Both the position numbers and the translations under genes were made by a program. From positions 2,480,001 through 2,544,000 of the forward strand of contig NZ_CP082945.1 of assembly GCF_019933235.1 (NCBI RefSeq): a stretch of DNA of 64,000 bases, read 5' to 3'. Under the pieces are notes generated by a model, which ran no database searches, was not told the origin of the DNA, and worked only from the letters and a program-made list of their open reading frames with translations. Of this stretch, positions 1 to 8,915 are shown piece by piece. Position 1 is the stretch's first letter. Each line of letters opens with the position of its first letter. Source of the DNA: Streptomyces angustmyceticus. Its GTDB lineage: Bacteria > Actinomycetota > Actinomycetes > Streptomycetales > Streptomycetaceae.

Positions 1-898
1 CGTTGGCGTTGATCGCCTCGACGGCGAAGGCGCCGACCCCCTTGAGCGAGAAGACCTGTTCGGTGATCAGCGCACCGCCCAGCAGCAGGCCCAGGTCCAT
101 GCCGAAGACGGTGATGATCGGGGTGAGCGCGGCCCGCAGACCGTGCCGGACGACCACCTTGCGCTCGCGCAGGCCCTTGGCGCGGGCCGTACGGATGTAG
201 TCCTCGCTGAGCGTCTCCAGCATGCCCGCCCGGGTGAGCCGGGCGTAGAGCGCGGAGTAGAGGAAGGCCAGGGTCACCCAGGGCAGGACCAGGGTCCGGG
301 CCCACAGGAAGGGGTCCTCCATCAGCGGCACGTAGTCGCTGCGTTCGAAGATCGGCCACTGGTAGGTGAACAGGGCCAGCGCCAGGGCGCCGGTGAAGAA
401 CATCGGGAGGGAGACGCCGGCCAGCGCGACGCCCATGGCCATCCGGTCGAAGAACGAGCCGGGGCGCAGGGCGGAGAGCACGCCGGTGGCGACACCGGAG
501 ACGACCCACAGCACGGCCGCGCCGGCGGCCAGCGAGAGGGTCACCGGAAGCCGGTTCTGGATCTCCGGCCAGACCTCGATATGGGTTTTGAAGGAGTAAC
601 CGAAGCACGGCACATGGCACTTGGCCGCTTCCGGACCGAATTTGTAGTCGACGCCGACGAAAATGCCCTTGAGGAAGTCCCAGTACTGCTCGTACACCGG
701 CTTGTCCAGGCCGAGGTTCTTCTTGACCGCGGCGATGTCCGCGGGCGTGGGGGCCTTTCCGATGTACTGCTGGGCAAGCTGGTCGGTGCTCTGCCCGGCC
801 AGTTTCGGCAGCAGGAAGAAGATGCCGAAAGTGACCGCGCTGACGATCAGCAGCAGGATCACTGCGCTGATCAACCTGCGGATGATGTACGAGAACAC
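1..898 (-). CDS. Peptide ABC transporter permease, DppB/OppB type (C-terminus cut by window edge)
   Basis: Inner-membrane subunit of a di/oligopeptide importer. The visible 299 residues begin VFSYIIRRLISAVILLLIVS, a first membrane helix, followed by the large extracytoplasmic loop and further helices of the BPD_transp_1 fold. The C-terminus runs off the left edge. The only start after an in-frame TGA (929-931) is the GTG at 898. It has no clear Shine-Dalgarno, so translation may depend on readthrough past the intercistronic hairpin. It follows the binding protein by 79 nt and is third in the order permease, lipoprotein, permease. ATPase genes would be expected beyond the edge. Confidence 0.9.
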   Translation of the reverse strand, partial: MFSYIIRRLISAVILLLIVSAVTFGIFFLLPKLAGQSTDQLAQQYIGKAPTPADIAAVKKNLGLDKPVYEQYWDFLKGIFVGVDYKFGPEAAKCHVPCFGYSFKTHIEVWPEIQNRLPVTLSLAAGAAVLWVVSGVATGVLSALRPGSFFDRMAMGVALAGVSLPMFFTGALALALFTYQWPIFERSDYVPLMEDPFLWARTLVLPWVTLAFLYSALYARLTRAGMLETLSEDYIRTARAKGLRERKVVVRHGLRAALTPIITVFGMDLGLLLGGALITEQVFSLKGVGAFAVEAINAN

Positions 899-916
899 GG
901 GGATGCGGCGTCGGCG

Positions 917-945
917 CCGCGGGCCGGTTCACCACCGGCCCGCGG
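917..945 (-). terminator. Intercistronic hairpin between binding protein and permease
   Basis: A perfect 12-bp stem (CCGCGGGCCGGT pairing with ACCGGCCCGCGG) with a 5-nt loop lies in the 79-nt gap after the lipoprotein gene and just before the permease start. There is no U-tract. Hairpins after binding-protein genes often stabilise the upstream mRNA or partly terminate transcription, giving more binding protein than permease. That role is inferred here. Confidence 0.6.
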
Positions 946-977
946 ACACCAATGCCTTCACCTGCCTTCCAGGGCTG

Positions 978-2729
978 CTACTTCTTGACGCCGATGTTGA
1001 GGTAGTCGTACTGACCGCTGAAGGCCGAGGTGGAGACCAGGTTGGTGGCCTTCGGCGAGCGGTACATCAGGACCTTGAAGTAGGTGAGCGGGACCAGCGC
1101 CGCCTGCTCCATCGTCTTCTTGTCGATCTCGGCGTACGCCTTCTCGCGGGCCGCCTTGTCGGTGTTGGCGATGGCGGTGTCGAGCAGCTTGTTGATCTCC
1201 GGGTCGTCCAGCTCCGACAGGTTGGTGTTGCCGGACTGGCTGATCGCCTTGCCGTTCAGGATCTGCTGGAGGTAGCCGTAGCCGGTCGGGAAGTCCGAGC
1301 CCCACTGCATCATGATCAGGCCGACGTTGTTCTTCTTGTTGAACTTCGGCACACCGGCGTAGTCCGAGAAGTACTTGCTGGTCGGGTACGACTGGATCTT
1401 GGCGTTGACGCCGATCTTCTTCAGCGAGTCGATGACCGAGGTGGCCGCGTCGACCTCGTCCTGGCGGTCGTTGCGGGCCAGGATGGTGGTCGTGGTCTTG
1501 CCGGCGCCGCACTTGTCCCAGTGCTTCTTGGCCTCGGTCAGGTCCAGCTTGTCGCCGTCGTACTTCTGCGGGTACAGGTCGTACTTCTGGTAGCCCTCGA
1601 TGTCGGTCGGCAGGACCGTGGAGGCCAGCTCACCGCGGATCGGGCCGCCGAGCGAGGTCTGCACGGCCTTCTTGTCGATGGCGTACTCGACGGCCTTGCG
1701 GCACTCGACGTTGTCGAACGGCTTCACCTTGGTGTTGATCGCCGTGTAGACCAGGCGCTGGCCGAGGGCGTTGTCGGTGTTGCCCTTCTCCTTGGGGTCG
1801 GTCAGGAGCTGGGCCTGCGTCTGCCCGTCGACACCGCGTCCTGCCAGGTCCACCAGGGTGTTGCCGGACTGGAGGTCCTTGTCGATCGTGGACTGGGCGA
1901 CCTTGAGGTTCAGGACGATCTTGTCCGGCAGCTGCTTGCGCAGCGGGTCGGTCTTCGCGGACCACTGCGGGTTGCGGACCAGGGTGAGCTTCTTGCCCTC
2001 CTGGTAGCTCTCGAACTTGTACGAGCCGGTGGACAGCACGGACTTGGTGTAGTCCGCGCCCTTGTCCTTGGCCTGCGGGACCGGAGCGGTCTGCGGGGCG
2101 CTGACCAGGTAGTCGAACTCGGCGAACGGCTGCTTGAGGTGGAAGACGATCGTCTGGTCGTCCGGCGTCTCGATGGACTTCAGACCGGCCTTGCTCTTGT
2201 CCTTGTAGGGACCCTTGTAGCCGCCGTCGTTGTCCTTGAGGAACTGCTGGAAGTAGTTCGGGCCCAGCGAGAGGGTGTCGCGCGCGAAGTTGCTGCGCTC
2301 GACCGCGTACTTGACGTCCTGCGAGGTGACCGTGGAGCCGTCGTCGTACTTGACGCCCTTGCGGATCTTGTACGTCCAGGTCTTGCCGCCGTCGCTGGGC
2401 TTGCCCATCGACTCGGCGAGGTCCGGGGTCAGCTCGTTGCCCTTGGCGCCCGGCCCCGGCTTGAAGGTGGTCAGCGGGCGCGCGTAGAGGCGGCTGAAGT
2501 TGTAGATGAAGGCGTAGTACGTGTTGCCCGGGTCGAACGACTCGGGGGCGTCGCTGATCGCGTAGGTGACCGTGCCGCCCTTCGCGTCCGAGGCGTTGAC
2601 GATGCCCTTGGTGGCGGCGTTCGCCTCGCCCGAGCCCTCCGAGGAGCCCTTGCCCCCGCTGCAGCCGGCCAGCAAAAGGCCCGCACTGGTGATGGCCGCG
2701 ACAGCCGCGACCGGAACTGACCTTCGCAT
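978..2729 (-). CDS. Peptide ABC transporter substrate-binding lipoprotein (DppA/OppA family)
   Basis: Extracytoplasmic peptide-capture subunit of 583 aa, the usual size of the SBP_bac_5 family. It starts MRRSVPVAAVAAITSAGLLL and has lipobox LAGC, so it should be lipid-anchored. Family signatures include the YAISDAPESFDPG segment near the mature N-terminus and the KLTLVRNPQW strand. The ATG at 2729 gives a complete signal peptide. It sits between two permease genes on the same strand, 113 nt after the DppC-type gene. Peptide specificity cannot be read from sequence. Confidence 0.93.
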   Translation of the reverse strand: MRRSVPVAAVAAITSAGLLLAGCSGGKGSSEGSGEANAATKGIVNASDAKGGTVTYAISDAPESFDPGNTYYAFIYNFSRLYARPLTTFKPGPGAKGNELTPDLAESMGKPSDGGKTWTYKIRKGVKYDDGSTVTSQDVKYAVERSNFARDTLSLGPNYFQQFLKDNDGGYKGPYKDKSKAGLKSIETPDDQTIVFHLKQPFAEFDYLVSAPQTAPVPQAKDKGADYTKSVLSTGSYKFESYQEGKKLTLVRNPQWSAKTDPLRKQLPDKIVLNLKVAQSTIDKDLQSGNTLVDLAGRGVDGQTQAQLLTDPKEKGNTDNALGQRLVYTAINTKVKPFDNVECRKAVEYAIDKKAVQTSLGGPIRGELASTVLPTDIEGYQKYDLYPQKYDGDKLDLTEAKKHWDKCGAGKTTTTILARNDRQDEVDAATSVIDSLKKIGVNAKIQSYPTSKYFSDYAGVPKFNKKNNVGLIMMQWGSDFPTGYGYLQQILNGKAISQSGNTNLSELDDPEINKLLDTAIANTDKAAREKAYAEIDKKTMEQAALVPLTYFKVLMYRSPKATNLVSTSAFSGQYDYLNIGVKK

Positions 2730-2842
2730 GATGGTCGGTGTCCCCTTCGTTCGTCGAAAACGTCAATCCTCGAAATACGGAAACGCGGTAACGCGGAAGA
2801 GCAGGAACGCGGTGGCCGCCGCAGCGGGCGCCGGCGGCGCCG

Positions 2843-3841
2843 TCAGCGGCTGCGCGGGTCCAGCGCGTCCCTCAGTCCGTCGCCGAGCAGGTTGAACGCG
2901 AGCACGGTGACGAAGATCGCGAGGCCGGGGACGATCATGTATTGGGGATCGACCTCGTAGTACTTGACCGCCTGGTTGAGCATGCCGCCCCAGGACGCCT
3001 GGGGCGGCTGGATACCGACGCCCAGGAAGCTCAGCGCCGCCTCGAAGAGGATGTTGGAGGGGATCAGCAGCGTCGAGTAGACGATGATCGGCCCCACCAG
3101 GTTGGGCAGCAGCTCCCGGAAGAGGATGAACGGCCCGCGCGCACCCATGCCGCGGGCGGCGTCCACGAACTCGCGCTCGCGCAGCGACAGGGTCTGCGCG
3201 CGCACGATCCGGCCCATGTACGGCCAGTTGAAGAAGCCGATCACGAAGATCAGCACCGAGATGTGCAGCGGCAGGCCCTCCATACCGAAGGCGCCGCCCT
3301 GCAGCGAGGCGGAGATCGCGATGGCGAACAGCAGCAGCGGGAAGGCCAGGAAGACGTCCATCATCCGGCTGATGAACGCGTCCACCCGCCCGCGGTAGAA
3401 CCCGGCGACCACACCGAGCACGGTGCCGATGGCCACCGACAGCAGCGTCGCGCCGAAGGCCACGATCAGCGACACCCAGGAGCCCTCCAGGATCCGGGCG
3501 AGCAGGTCGCGCCCGAACTTCGGGTCCACGCCCAGGGGATGGTCCCCGCTCATGCCGCCGAGGTCGCCCTTGGGGAGCGTGGTGTTGGGGTCGATCAGCG
3601 ACTGGTTGGGGCTGTTCGGGTCCAGCCCCAGCAGGGCCTGGATCGGACGGGAGAGCGCCGCGACGGCGATCAGCAGGATGACAACGATGGCACCGGCCAC
3701 CGCGACCTTGTCGCGCCGGAAGCGCAGCCATGCGATCTGACCGAGCGAACGCCCCTCGATCCGCCGTGCCTCGACGCCCTTCAGCACCGCTTCCGGCTGC
3801 GCCTCGGCAGCCGCCCCGGTGGTCTCGATCGGTGCGGTCAC
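2843..3841 (-). CDS. Peptide ABC transporter permease, DppC/OppC type
   Basis: Second membrane subunit of the peptide importer, 332 aa. It has an N-terminal helix (VAVAGAIVVILLIAVAALS), the OppC-type periplasmic segment, and the permease EAA region around EREFVDAARGMGARG, where it would contact the ATPase. The frame is open for 58 more codons upstream, but these are not permease-like. I chose the GTG at 3841 (VTAPIETTG) because the known domain begins just after it and purine-rich AGGGGTCAAGGG precedes it. It is the first gene of the operon. Confidence 0.9.
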   Translation of the reverse strand: MTAPIETTGAAAEAQPEAVLKGVEARRIEGRSLGQIAWLRFRRDKVAVAGAIVVILLIAVAALSRPIQALLGLDPNSPNQSLIDPNTTLPKGDLGGMSGDHPLGVDPKFGRDLLARILEGSWVSLIVAFGATLLSVAIGTVLGVVAGFYRGRVDAFISRMMDVFLAFPLLLFAIAISASLQGGAFGMEGLPLHISVLIFVIGFFNWPYMGRIVRAQTLSLREREFVDAARGMGARGPFILFRELLPNLVGPIIVYSTLLIPSNILFEAALSFLGVGIQPPQASWGGMLNQAVKYYEVDPQYMIVPGLAIFVTVLAFNLLGDGLRDALDPRSR

Positions 3842-3916
3842 AGTGCCCTTGACCCCTCTCGGCCGACGGCGGCCGGCCCCCTGCCCGCCGCGGATTGCGG
3901 CCTGGTTCACATCAGT

Positions 3917-3936
3917 GGTGCAAGTTCGGTGCAAGT
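3917..3936 (-). promoter_or_regulatory. Direct-repeat operator candidate upstream of the peptide transporter
   Basis: Two exact copies of GGTGCAAGT are spaced exactly 11 bp apart, about 75-95 nt before the chosen start of the DppC-type gene. One-helical-turn direct repeats are typical of OmpR-family and some other dimeric regulators. The binding protein is unknown. Confidence 0.4.
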
Positions 3937-4210
3937 CCTGCGGGCATCGCGGAAGTTCGCACGGTGGAAGATCCAGAGGCTCACGCGACGCCGTACGGGG
4001 ATGACGCTCGTACATAGGACCGAGGCCCTGTTGTTTCCGGAGTCTTCATCCCTTTCCCGATCAGTCACCAGTCCTGGCGGGGAAAGGATGCGCAACTGTG
4101 ATGCGCCCCACGGCATTCCGTTATACGGACAGGAGTTCGGCCTGAGCGGGGCGGCCTTCCGCGGGAGGGGTCCTCAACCACGGGGAATACAGGGGGATTT
4201 CACCCCAGGA

Positions 4211-4241
4211 CCGGCGTCCGGCCGGCACTCCCGGACGCCGG
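4211..4241 (-). terminator. Hairpin terminator after the sseB-like genes
   Basis: Perfect 11-bp stem CCGGCGTCCGG / CCGGACGCCGG with a 9-nt loop, 8 nt beyond the stop of the minus-strand sseB-like gene. It has no U-run, as is common for Streptomyces terminators. Confidence 0.65.
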
Positions 4242-4248
4242 GCGGGGG

Positions 4249-5049
4249 TCAGTAGGGGCGCGGGTAGCCGTAGCCGTACGACGGCGCGGGGGCCGGCTGG
4301 CCGGGCGGCTGGACGTAGCCGTCACGGTCGAAGAAGGGGCGCGTGGACGCCCGCATCCACATGCCGACCGGGTCGTACTCGTCGTTCATCGCGACCGTGG
4401 AGACGGGCAGGCCGTCCGGCACCGCGCCGATCGACTGCTGGATCATCAACCGCACCGAATCCACCGCTTGCTGGCCGGTGTCGTACAGATCCAGACCGAT
4501 CGCCAGATAAGGGGCGCCGAGCGCCGGCTGCACCCACGCCCGGCGCAGCGACCGGACGGCGGGCGTGCGGTGGGCGTTCTGGGCGAGCAGCGCGTAGAAC
4601 TGCGGGATGTCGATGACCGGTTCCGAGATCCGCAGCGGACCGGCGGGCAGCCGGTCCAGACCTCCGGCGATCCGGCGCAGATCCAGCCACGGGATGCCGA
4701 CGCCGCCGCCGGGGGCGTGCGGATTGAGCCACAGGCCCCAGCGGTCGGGGAAGAGCGCGGCGGCGATCTCCGGACCCGTGACGACCTCGTGGTCGCGGTT
4801 CCAGCCGGAGGCGGCGAGTTCGGGGGCCGAGGTCACGCACGGCGCGTAGCCGAGGCCCTCGACCTCCATGTTCCCGTACTGCGCGTCGGGCATTCCGGCC
4901 CGGCCGTGCCACAGCAGCATCCAGACCTGGCCCGCGGCGAGCGCGTGCAGCAGCGCCTCATAGGCGTCGTAACGGCCGGGCGAGACCTGCTGGAGCAGTT
5001 GCTCCAGCGCTCCGGCCGCCGCCGGCCCCTGATGCGCACCCGCGCTCAC
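4249..5049 (-). CDS. SseB-family protein, copy 1
   Basis: A 266-aa cytoplasmic protein with the SseB (enhanced serine sensitivity) fold. An N-terminal domain contains LLHALAAGQVWMLLW and TSAPELAAS..W; the C-terminal half resembles the SseB C-terminal domain (MNDEYDPVGMWMRASTRPFF). It ends in a Pro/Tyr/Gly-rich tail. GTG start at 5049, preceded by AAGGGACGG. The next gene upstream on the strand is a paralog ending with the same kind of motif. E. coli SseB alters serine tolerance; here the pair sits beside a glycine/serine catabolic locus. Biochemical activity is unknown. Confidence 0.75.
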   Translation of the reverse strand: MSAGAHQGPAAAGALEQLLQQVSPGRYDAYEALLHALAAGQVWMLLWHGRAGMPDAQYGNMEVEGLGYAPCVTSAPELAASGWNRDHEVVTGPEIAAALFPDRWGLWLNPHAPGGGVGIPWLDLRRIAGGLDRLPAGPLRISEPVIDIPQFYALLAQNAHRTPAVRSLRRAWVQPALGAPYLAIGLDLYDTGQQAVDSVRLMIQQSIGAVPDGLPVSTVAMNDEYDPVGMWMRASTRPFFDRDGYVQPPGQPAPAPSYGYGYPRPY

Positions 5050-5111
5050 GTGGTCCGTCCCTTCTGTCAGCAGGGCACGTGTGGGTGCGCCCGCCCCGTC
5101 ATCCGTCCAGC

Positions 5112-5906
5112 TTACGAGTGGTCCCGGGCGTAGAAGGGCCGCACACGCTCCAGCATCCAGGCGCCGACCGGGTCGCCCTGGGCGAGGTCGAGCATGACGA
5201 GCTGTACGGGCCAGGGCACCGGTACGGCACCGAGCGCACGTCCGAGGGCTGACAGTACCGCCTCGCGGGCGGTGCCGTCGTGCAGTGCCGCGGGGTCGGC
5301 GGCGAGCTGGACACCGATGAACAGCGCGGGCGTGTCGCCCTCGACACTTGCCAGGGCACGCCGGGCGGTCAGGACAATTCCGGCGGCGGAGAACTCCAGT
5401 CCGGCGGCGGCCAGGAAGTCCACCGGCTCGTCCTGCCAGTCCGGCTCGAAGAGCCGCACCCGGCCGCCGCTGGGCACACCGGCCGCCTCGTGGCGCTCAC
5501 GGCACAGTTCGGCCACCGCGGGCGGCGGCAGCGGGACACCTATCGTGCCGTCGGGGTTGACCGCGATGCCGATGTGCGGCGGCAGCCCGCGGGCGAACTC
5601 CCGGGCCGGGGCGACGGTGAAGGACATGTGCGAGCCGACCGTCCGCAGGAACTCCTGCTCGGAGCTGTAGACCGGGACGTAGGCCGCGCCGCCGAGCTCG
5701 ACGGTCGGCAGGTCGAGGCCGCGGGCGCCGGGGCCCGCGCTCTCCGGGCCGCCGCCGTTGGGCAGCGGCACCCACACCCGGCTGCGGCCCAGCACCTCGA
5801 CGATCCGGCCACCGGCGCCCGGATGCCCGACCGACACGGCCAGCACCTCTTCGAGTTCGTTCGCCGGCCACGCCAGCTGCGGTATCCCCTGCTCCGGCAA
5901 TGTCAT
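5112..5906 (-). CDS. SseB-family protein, copy 2
   Basis: A 264-aa paralog of the downstream gene. The N-terminal half carries SEQEFLRTVGSH and YVPVYSSE, typical of the SseB N-terminal domain. The C-terminal domain ends in GDPVGAWMLERVRPFYARD, which matches the equivalent DPVGMWMRASTRPFF of copy 1. ATG start at 5906 with GGTGGA upstream. The 62-nt gap to copy 1 suggests co-transcription. No signal peptide or membrane segment is seen. The family's molecular function is not established. Confidence 0.75.
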   Translation of the reverse strand: MTLPEQGIPQLAWPANELEEVLAVSVGHPGAGGRIVEVLGRSRVWVPLPNGGGPESAGPGARGLDLPTVELGGAAYVPVYSSEQEFLRTVGSHMSFTVAPAREFARGLPPHIGIAVNPDGTIGVPLPPPAVAELCRERHEAAGVPSGGRVRLFEPDWQDEPVDFLAAAGLEFSAAGIVLTARRALASVEGDTPALFIGVQLAADPAALHDGTAREAVLSALGRALGAVPVPWPVQLVMLDLAQGDPVGAWMLERVRPFYARDHS

Positions 5907-5997
5907 GTGTATCCACCCGTTCCAAACCGCGCCATCTGGCCAAAGACCCTAGACGAGAAGGCGCGCCGGGCAACCCGCGGGGCACGGTCCGCTCCGC

Positions 5998-6723
5998 TCA
6001 GTCGAAGCGCACCGTCTCCAGTGCGCCCGCCGACCGCCGGTCGAGCAGCACGGCCGAGCCGACCCCCTTCGGCAGCCGCGCCGACTCCGCCGCGCGGACC
6101 AGCCGGCCCACCGCCCTGCGGTGGCGCGCGAAGGCGTACCCCGACACGCCGCGCCCGCGCGACTCCTGGCCGGAGCGGGCCACCTCGGGCGGCACGTCGA
6201 GCAGCACCAGATGCAGCCCGCGCCCGCCGCGCACAGCCGACCGCGCGATCCAGCCGCGCACCCACGCCAGGGTGCCGCAGTCGTGCACCACCACGCTCCC
6301 GCCGGAGCGCAGCGCACGGCCCAGCGTCAGGTAGTGGGCGGCGCGGACCAGCGGGCGGTAGAGCGCGTAGGGCAGCCGGCGCAGCCTGCCGTGCTCCCAG
6401 CGCTCGCGGACGTCCTGCGAATCGATGCGGTGCACCGCGGCGCCGCGGGCGTCCAGCGGCGGCACGACGCGGTGCATGAGGGTGCTCTTGCCGCTGCCCG
6501 GCAGCCCGGAGACCACCACCAGGTCGCCGGCCGGGAAGCGCAGCTCGGCGGCGCCCGCCGGCCGCCCCGGGCCCCGCAGGTCCACGACGGCGGCGCCACG
6601 CCCCGGCCGGACGGCGCGCCGCGGCGTCCGGCCCGCCCGGGGCACGGCGGCGGGCGGCGCCGCCGGCGCGACGGCCGGAGGCACGACCCCGGAAGTGGCC
6701 CCGAATGCCGCTTCACTGTGCAC
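5998..6723 (-). CDS. P-loop AAA-family ATPase/kinase
   Basis: A 241-aa protein with a disordered Ala/Pro-rich N-terminus (about residues 1-50) and then a small kinase-like P-loop domain. Walker A is GLPGSGKST at residues 73-81, and GSVVVHDCG and LVLLDVPPEVA are central strands. This resembles the AAA_33/zeta-toxin-like kinase group, which phosphorylates small molecules or RNA. GTG start at 6723 behind a strong GGGGAGGAC. It reads away from the glycine riboswitch. Substrate not predictable. Confidence 0.75.
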   Translation of the reverse strand: MHSEAAFGATSGVVPPAVAPAAPPAAVPRAGRTPRRAVRPGRGAAVVDLRGPGRPAGAAELRFPAGDLVVVSGLPGSGKSTLMHRVVPPLDARGAAVHRIDSQDVRERWEHGRLRRLPYALYRPLVRAAHYLTLGRALRSGGSVVVHDCGTLAWVRGWIARSAVRGGRGLHLVLLDVPPEVARSGQESRGRGVSGYAFARHRRAVGRLVRAAESARLPKGVGSAVLLDRRSAGALETVRFD

Positions 6724-6947
6724 GCGATCGTCCTCCCCGTCCGGTTCTGTTCCGGTTCGAGTCCGTCCCCTACCCGCAGAGTGTCAAGAAAAGGTAATGC
6801 CCATCAAGGTGATTGTCCGATCCGCCCACGTCACGGGCGGGGTGACGGCCGGGGCTCCTCTATCGGGCGATCCCGTGTAATGATGTGGCCGCCACGTGCA
6901 CATCACAGCTCACCCGTGCACCGCCAACTCCATACCGGCCGCTTGAA

Positions 6948-7160
6948 CCCGCGCGGGAGAGTCCCCGGCCGCCATGGCGGGGCGCCGAAGGAGCAAGTCC
7001 TCCCTTGAATCTCTCAGGCCCCTATACCGCGCGGGCGAGGCAGATCTGAAAAGCGAGCCGACGCCCGGCGCACGGGGCGGCTCCACCCAAGGTGCAAACC
7101 GGGTCCGTTCGCGGGATCCCGGTGAACCTCTCAGGTTCCGATGACAGATGGGGAGAATGT
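6948..7160 (+). ncRNA. Tandem glycine riboswitch (gcvT motif)
   Basis: Two glycine aptamers lie back to back upstream of gcvT. Aptamer 1 shows the conserved GGGAGAGTCC, GCGCCGAAGGAGCAA and GAATCTCTCAGG blocks (about 6950-7050). Aptamer 2 shows CCAAGGTGCAAACC, GAACCTCTCAGG and ATGACAGATGGGGA (about 7060-7160). GAAAAGCGA joins them. In this RNA family glycine binding turns on expression of glycine-cleavage genes. The gcvT start is about 30 nt beyond the second aptamer, so control of translation or early elongation is plausible. Confidence 0.93.
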
Positions 7161-7190
7161 CCTCTCACCCATGCCTGGGAGCCCAGAACC

Positions 7191-8318
7191 ATGACTGATG
7201 CCCCCCGCCGTACCGCGCTGGACGCCACCCATCGCGCGCTCGGCGCCACCATGACCGACTTCGCCGGCTGGGACATGCCGCTGCGCTACAGCAGCGAGCG
7301 GGACGAGCATGTCGCCGTCCGCACCCGCGCCGGCCTCTTCGACCTCTCCCACATGGGCGAGATCACCGTCACCGGCCCGCAGGCCGCCGACCTCCTCGAC
7401 TACGCACTGGTCGGCAACATCGGCGGGGTCAGGACCGGCCGCGCCCGCTACACCATGATCTGCGAGGCCGGGGGCGGCATCCTCGACGACCTGATCGTCT
7501 ACCGCCTCGCCGACCAGGAGTACATGGTCGTCGCCAACGCCTCCAACGCCCAGGTGGTGCTGGACGCGCTGACCGCCCGCGCCGGCGGCTTCGACGCCGC
7601 GATCCGCGACGACCGGGACGCCTACGCGCTGCTCGCGGTGCAGGGCCCGGAGTCCCCCGGCATCCTCAAGAAGGTCACCGACGCGGACCTGGACGGCCTG
7701 AAGTACTACGCCGGCCTGCCCGGCACCGTCGCCGGCGTCGAGGCGCTGATCGCCCGTACCGGCTACACCGGCGAGGACGGCTTCGAGCTGTTCGTCCGGC
7801 CCGCCGACGCGGTCGCCCTCTGGGAGGCGCTGACCGAGGCCGGCCAGGACGCCGGCCTGGTGCCCTGCGGCCTGTCCTGCCGCGACACCCTGCGCCTGGA
7901 GGCGGGCATGCCGCTGTACGGGCACGAGCTGACCACCGCGACCACCCCGTTCGACGCGGGCCTGGGCCGGGTCGTGAAGTTCGAGAAGACGACCAACGAC
8001 GGCGACTTCGTCGGCCGTGCCGCGCTGGCGGCCGCCGCCGAGCGGGCCGAGGCGAACCCGCCGCGCAAGCTGGTCGGCCTGATCGCCGAGGGCCGCCGGG
8101 TCCCGCGCGCCGGCTACCCGGTCGTCACGGCCGACGGCACGGTCATCGGCGAGGTCACCTCCGGGGCCCCCTCCCCCACGCTCGGCAAGCCCGTCGCCAT
8201 CGCCTATGTCGACGCCGCCTACGCCACACCGGGCACCGAGGGTGTCTGCGTGGACATCCGTGGAAGCCATGAGCCGTACGAGGTCACCGCGCTGCCGTTC
8301 TACAAGCGGCAGAAGTAA
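7191..8318 (+). CDS. gcvT: Aminomethyltransferase, glycine cleavage T protein
   Basis: Transfers the methylene group from the aminomethyl-lipoyl H protein to tetrahydrofolate, releasing ammonia. It is 375 aa, the usual T-protein length. It has the N-terminal folate-binding GcvT domain (FAGWDMPLRY, LFDLSHMGEI) and the C-terminal barrel (KLVGLIAEGRRVPRAGYPV, GEVTSGAPSPTLGKPVAIAY). The ATG at 7191 (MTDAPRRTALDATH) is chosen over a longer frame that would read into the riboswitch; GGGAG precedes it. First gene of gcvT-gcvH-glyA. The P protein is not in this window. Confidence 0.97.
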   Translation: MTDAPRRTALDATHRALGATMTDFAGWDMPLRYSSERDEHVAVRTRAGLFDLSHMGEITVTGPQAADLLDYALVGNIGGVRTGRARYTMICEAGGGILDDLIVYRLADQEYMVVANASNAQVVLDALTARAGGFDAAIRDDRDAYALLAVQGPESPGILKKVTDADLDGLKYYAGLPGTVAGVEALIARTGYTGEDGFELFVRPADAVALWEALTEAGQDAGLVPCGLSCRDTLRLEAGMPLYGHELTTATTPFDAGLGRVVKFEKTTNDGDFVGRAALAAAAERAEANPPRKLVGLIAEGRRVPRAGYPVVTADGTVIGEVTSGAPSPTLGKPVAIAYVDAAYATPGTEGVCVDIRGSHEPYEVTALPFYKRQK

Positions 8319-8441
8319 GGGCTCACGGCGGCAGACACGGCCGCGGCGCGCCCCCGCGCCGCACCGTGCACGAACCTCCCCCGGCTCCGCCAGGGGCGAC
8401 CCCCTTCACGATCACACCCTCGCGTACAGGAGAATCGAGCC

Positions 8442-8819
8442 ATGAGCAACCCCCAGCAGCTGCGCTACAGCAAGGAGCACGAGTGGCTGTCGGGCGCCGA
8501 GGACGGCGTCTCGACGGTCGGCATCACCGAGCACGCGGCCAACGCGCTCGGCGACGTCGTCTACGTGCAGCTCCCCGAGGTCGGTGCCACCGTCGCGGCG
8601 GGCGAGACCTGCGGCGAGCTGGAGTCGACCAAGTCGGTCAGCGACCTCTACTCGCCCGTCGACGGTGAGATCACCGAGGTCAACGAGGACGTCGTCAACG
8701 ACCCCTCGCTGGTGAACTCCGCCCCGTTCGAGGGCGGGTGGCTGTTCAAGGTGAAGATCAGCGGTGAGCCGGGCGAGCTGCTCTCGGCCGACGAGTACGC
8801 CGCCTTCATCACCGGCTGA
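8442..8819 (+). CDS. gcvH: Glycine cleavage system H protein
   Basis: Lipoyl carrier that shuttles the aminomethyl intermediate between the P, T and L proteins. It is 125 aa, as expected. The lipoylation site is Lys64 in [18 protein letters not shown]. The N-terminal YSKEHEWL and C-terminal WLFKVKIS are family hallmarks. AGGAG lies 11 nt before the ATG. It follows gcvT by 123 nt on the same strand and very likely shares the glycine-controlled transcript. Confidence 0.97.
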   Translation: MSNPQQLRYSKEHEWLSGAEDGVSTVGITEHAANALGDVVYVQLPEVGATVAAGETCGELESTKSVSDLYSPVDGEITEVNEDVVNDPSLVNSAPFEGGWLFKVKISGEPGELLSADEYAAFITG

Positions 8820-8915
8820 ACCGTCCGGCTCCCCCCGACCGCCACCGCCGGCGGGAAGGCCCCGGACCCCGTCCGCCGGCCCCCATCGCGCCCCTGACTC
8901 CCCCAGGAAAGACTC

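Larger units (their letters stand above)
3842..4248. other. Intergenic leader of the peptide-transporter operon
   Basis: No gene is supported here. It holds the regulatory region of the minus-strand peptide operon, including an 11-bp-period direct repeat (3917-3936) and, at its right end, a terminator for the sseB-like genes (4211-4241). Confidence 0.6.

Noticed and set aside
663..2720. A 685-codon plus-strand frame antisense to the peptide-binding lipoprotein
   Set aside because: Val/Leu/Arg-rich shadow composition; the minus strand encodes a complete SBP_bac_5 lipoprotein.
3842..4015. Extra 58 codons at the N-terminus of the DppC-type permease
   Set aside because: Arg/Cys-rich, unlike the family, and it covers the regulatory repeat; GTG 3841 is a better start.
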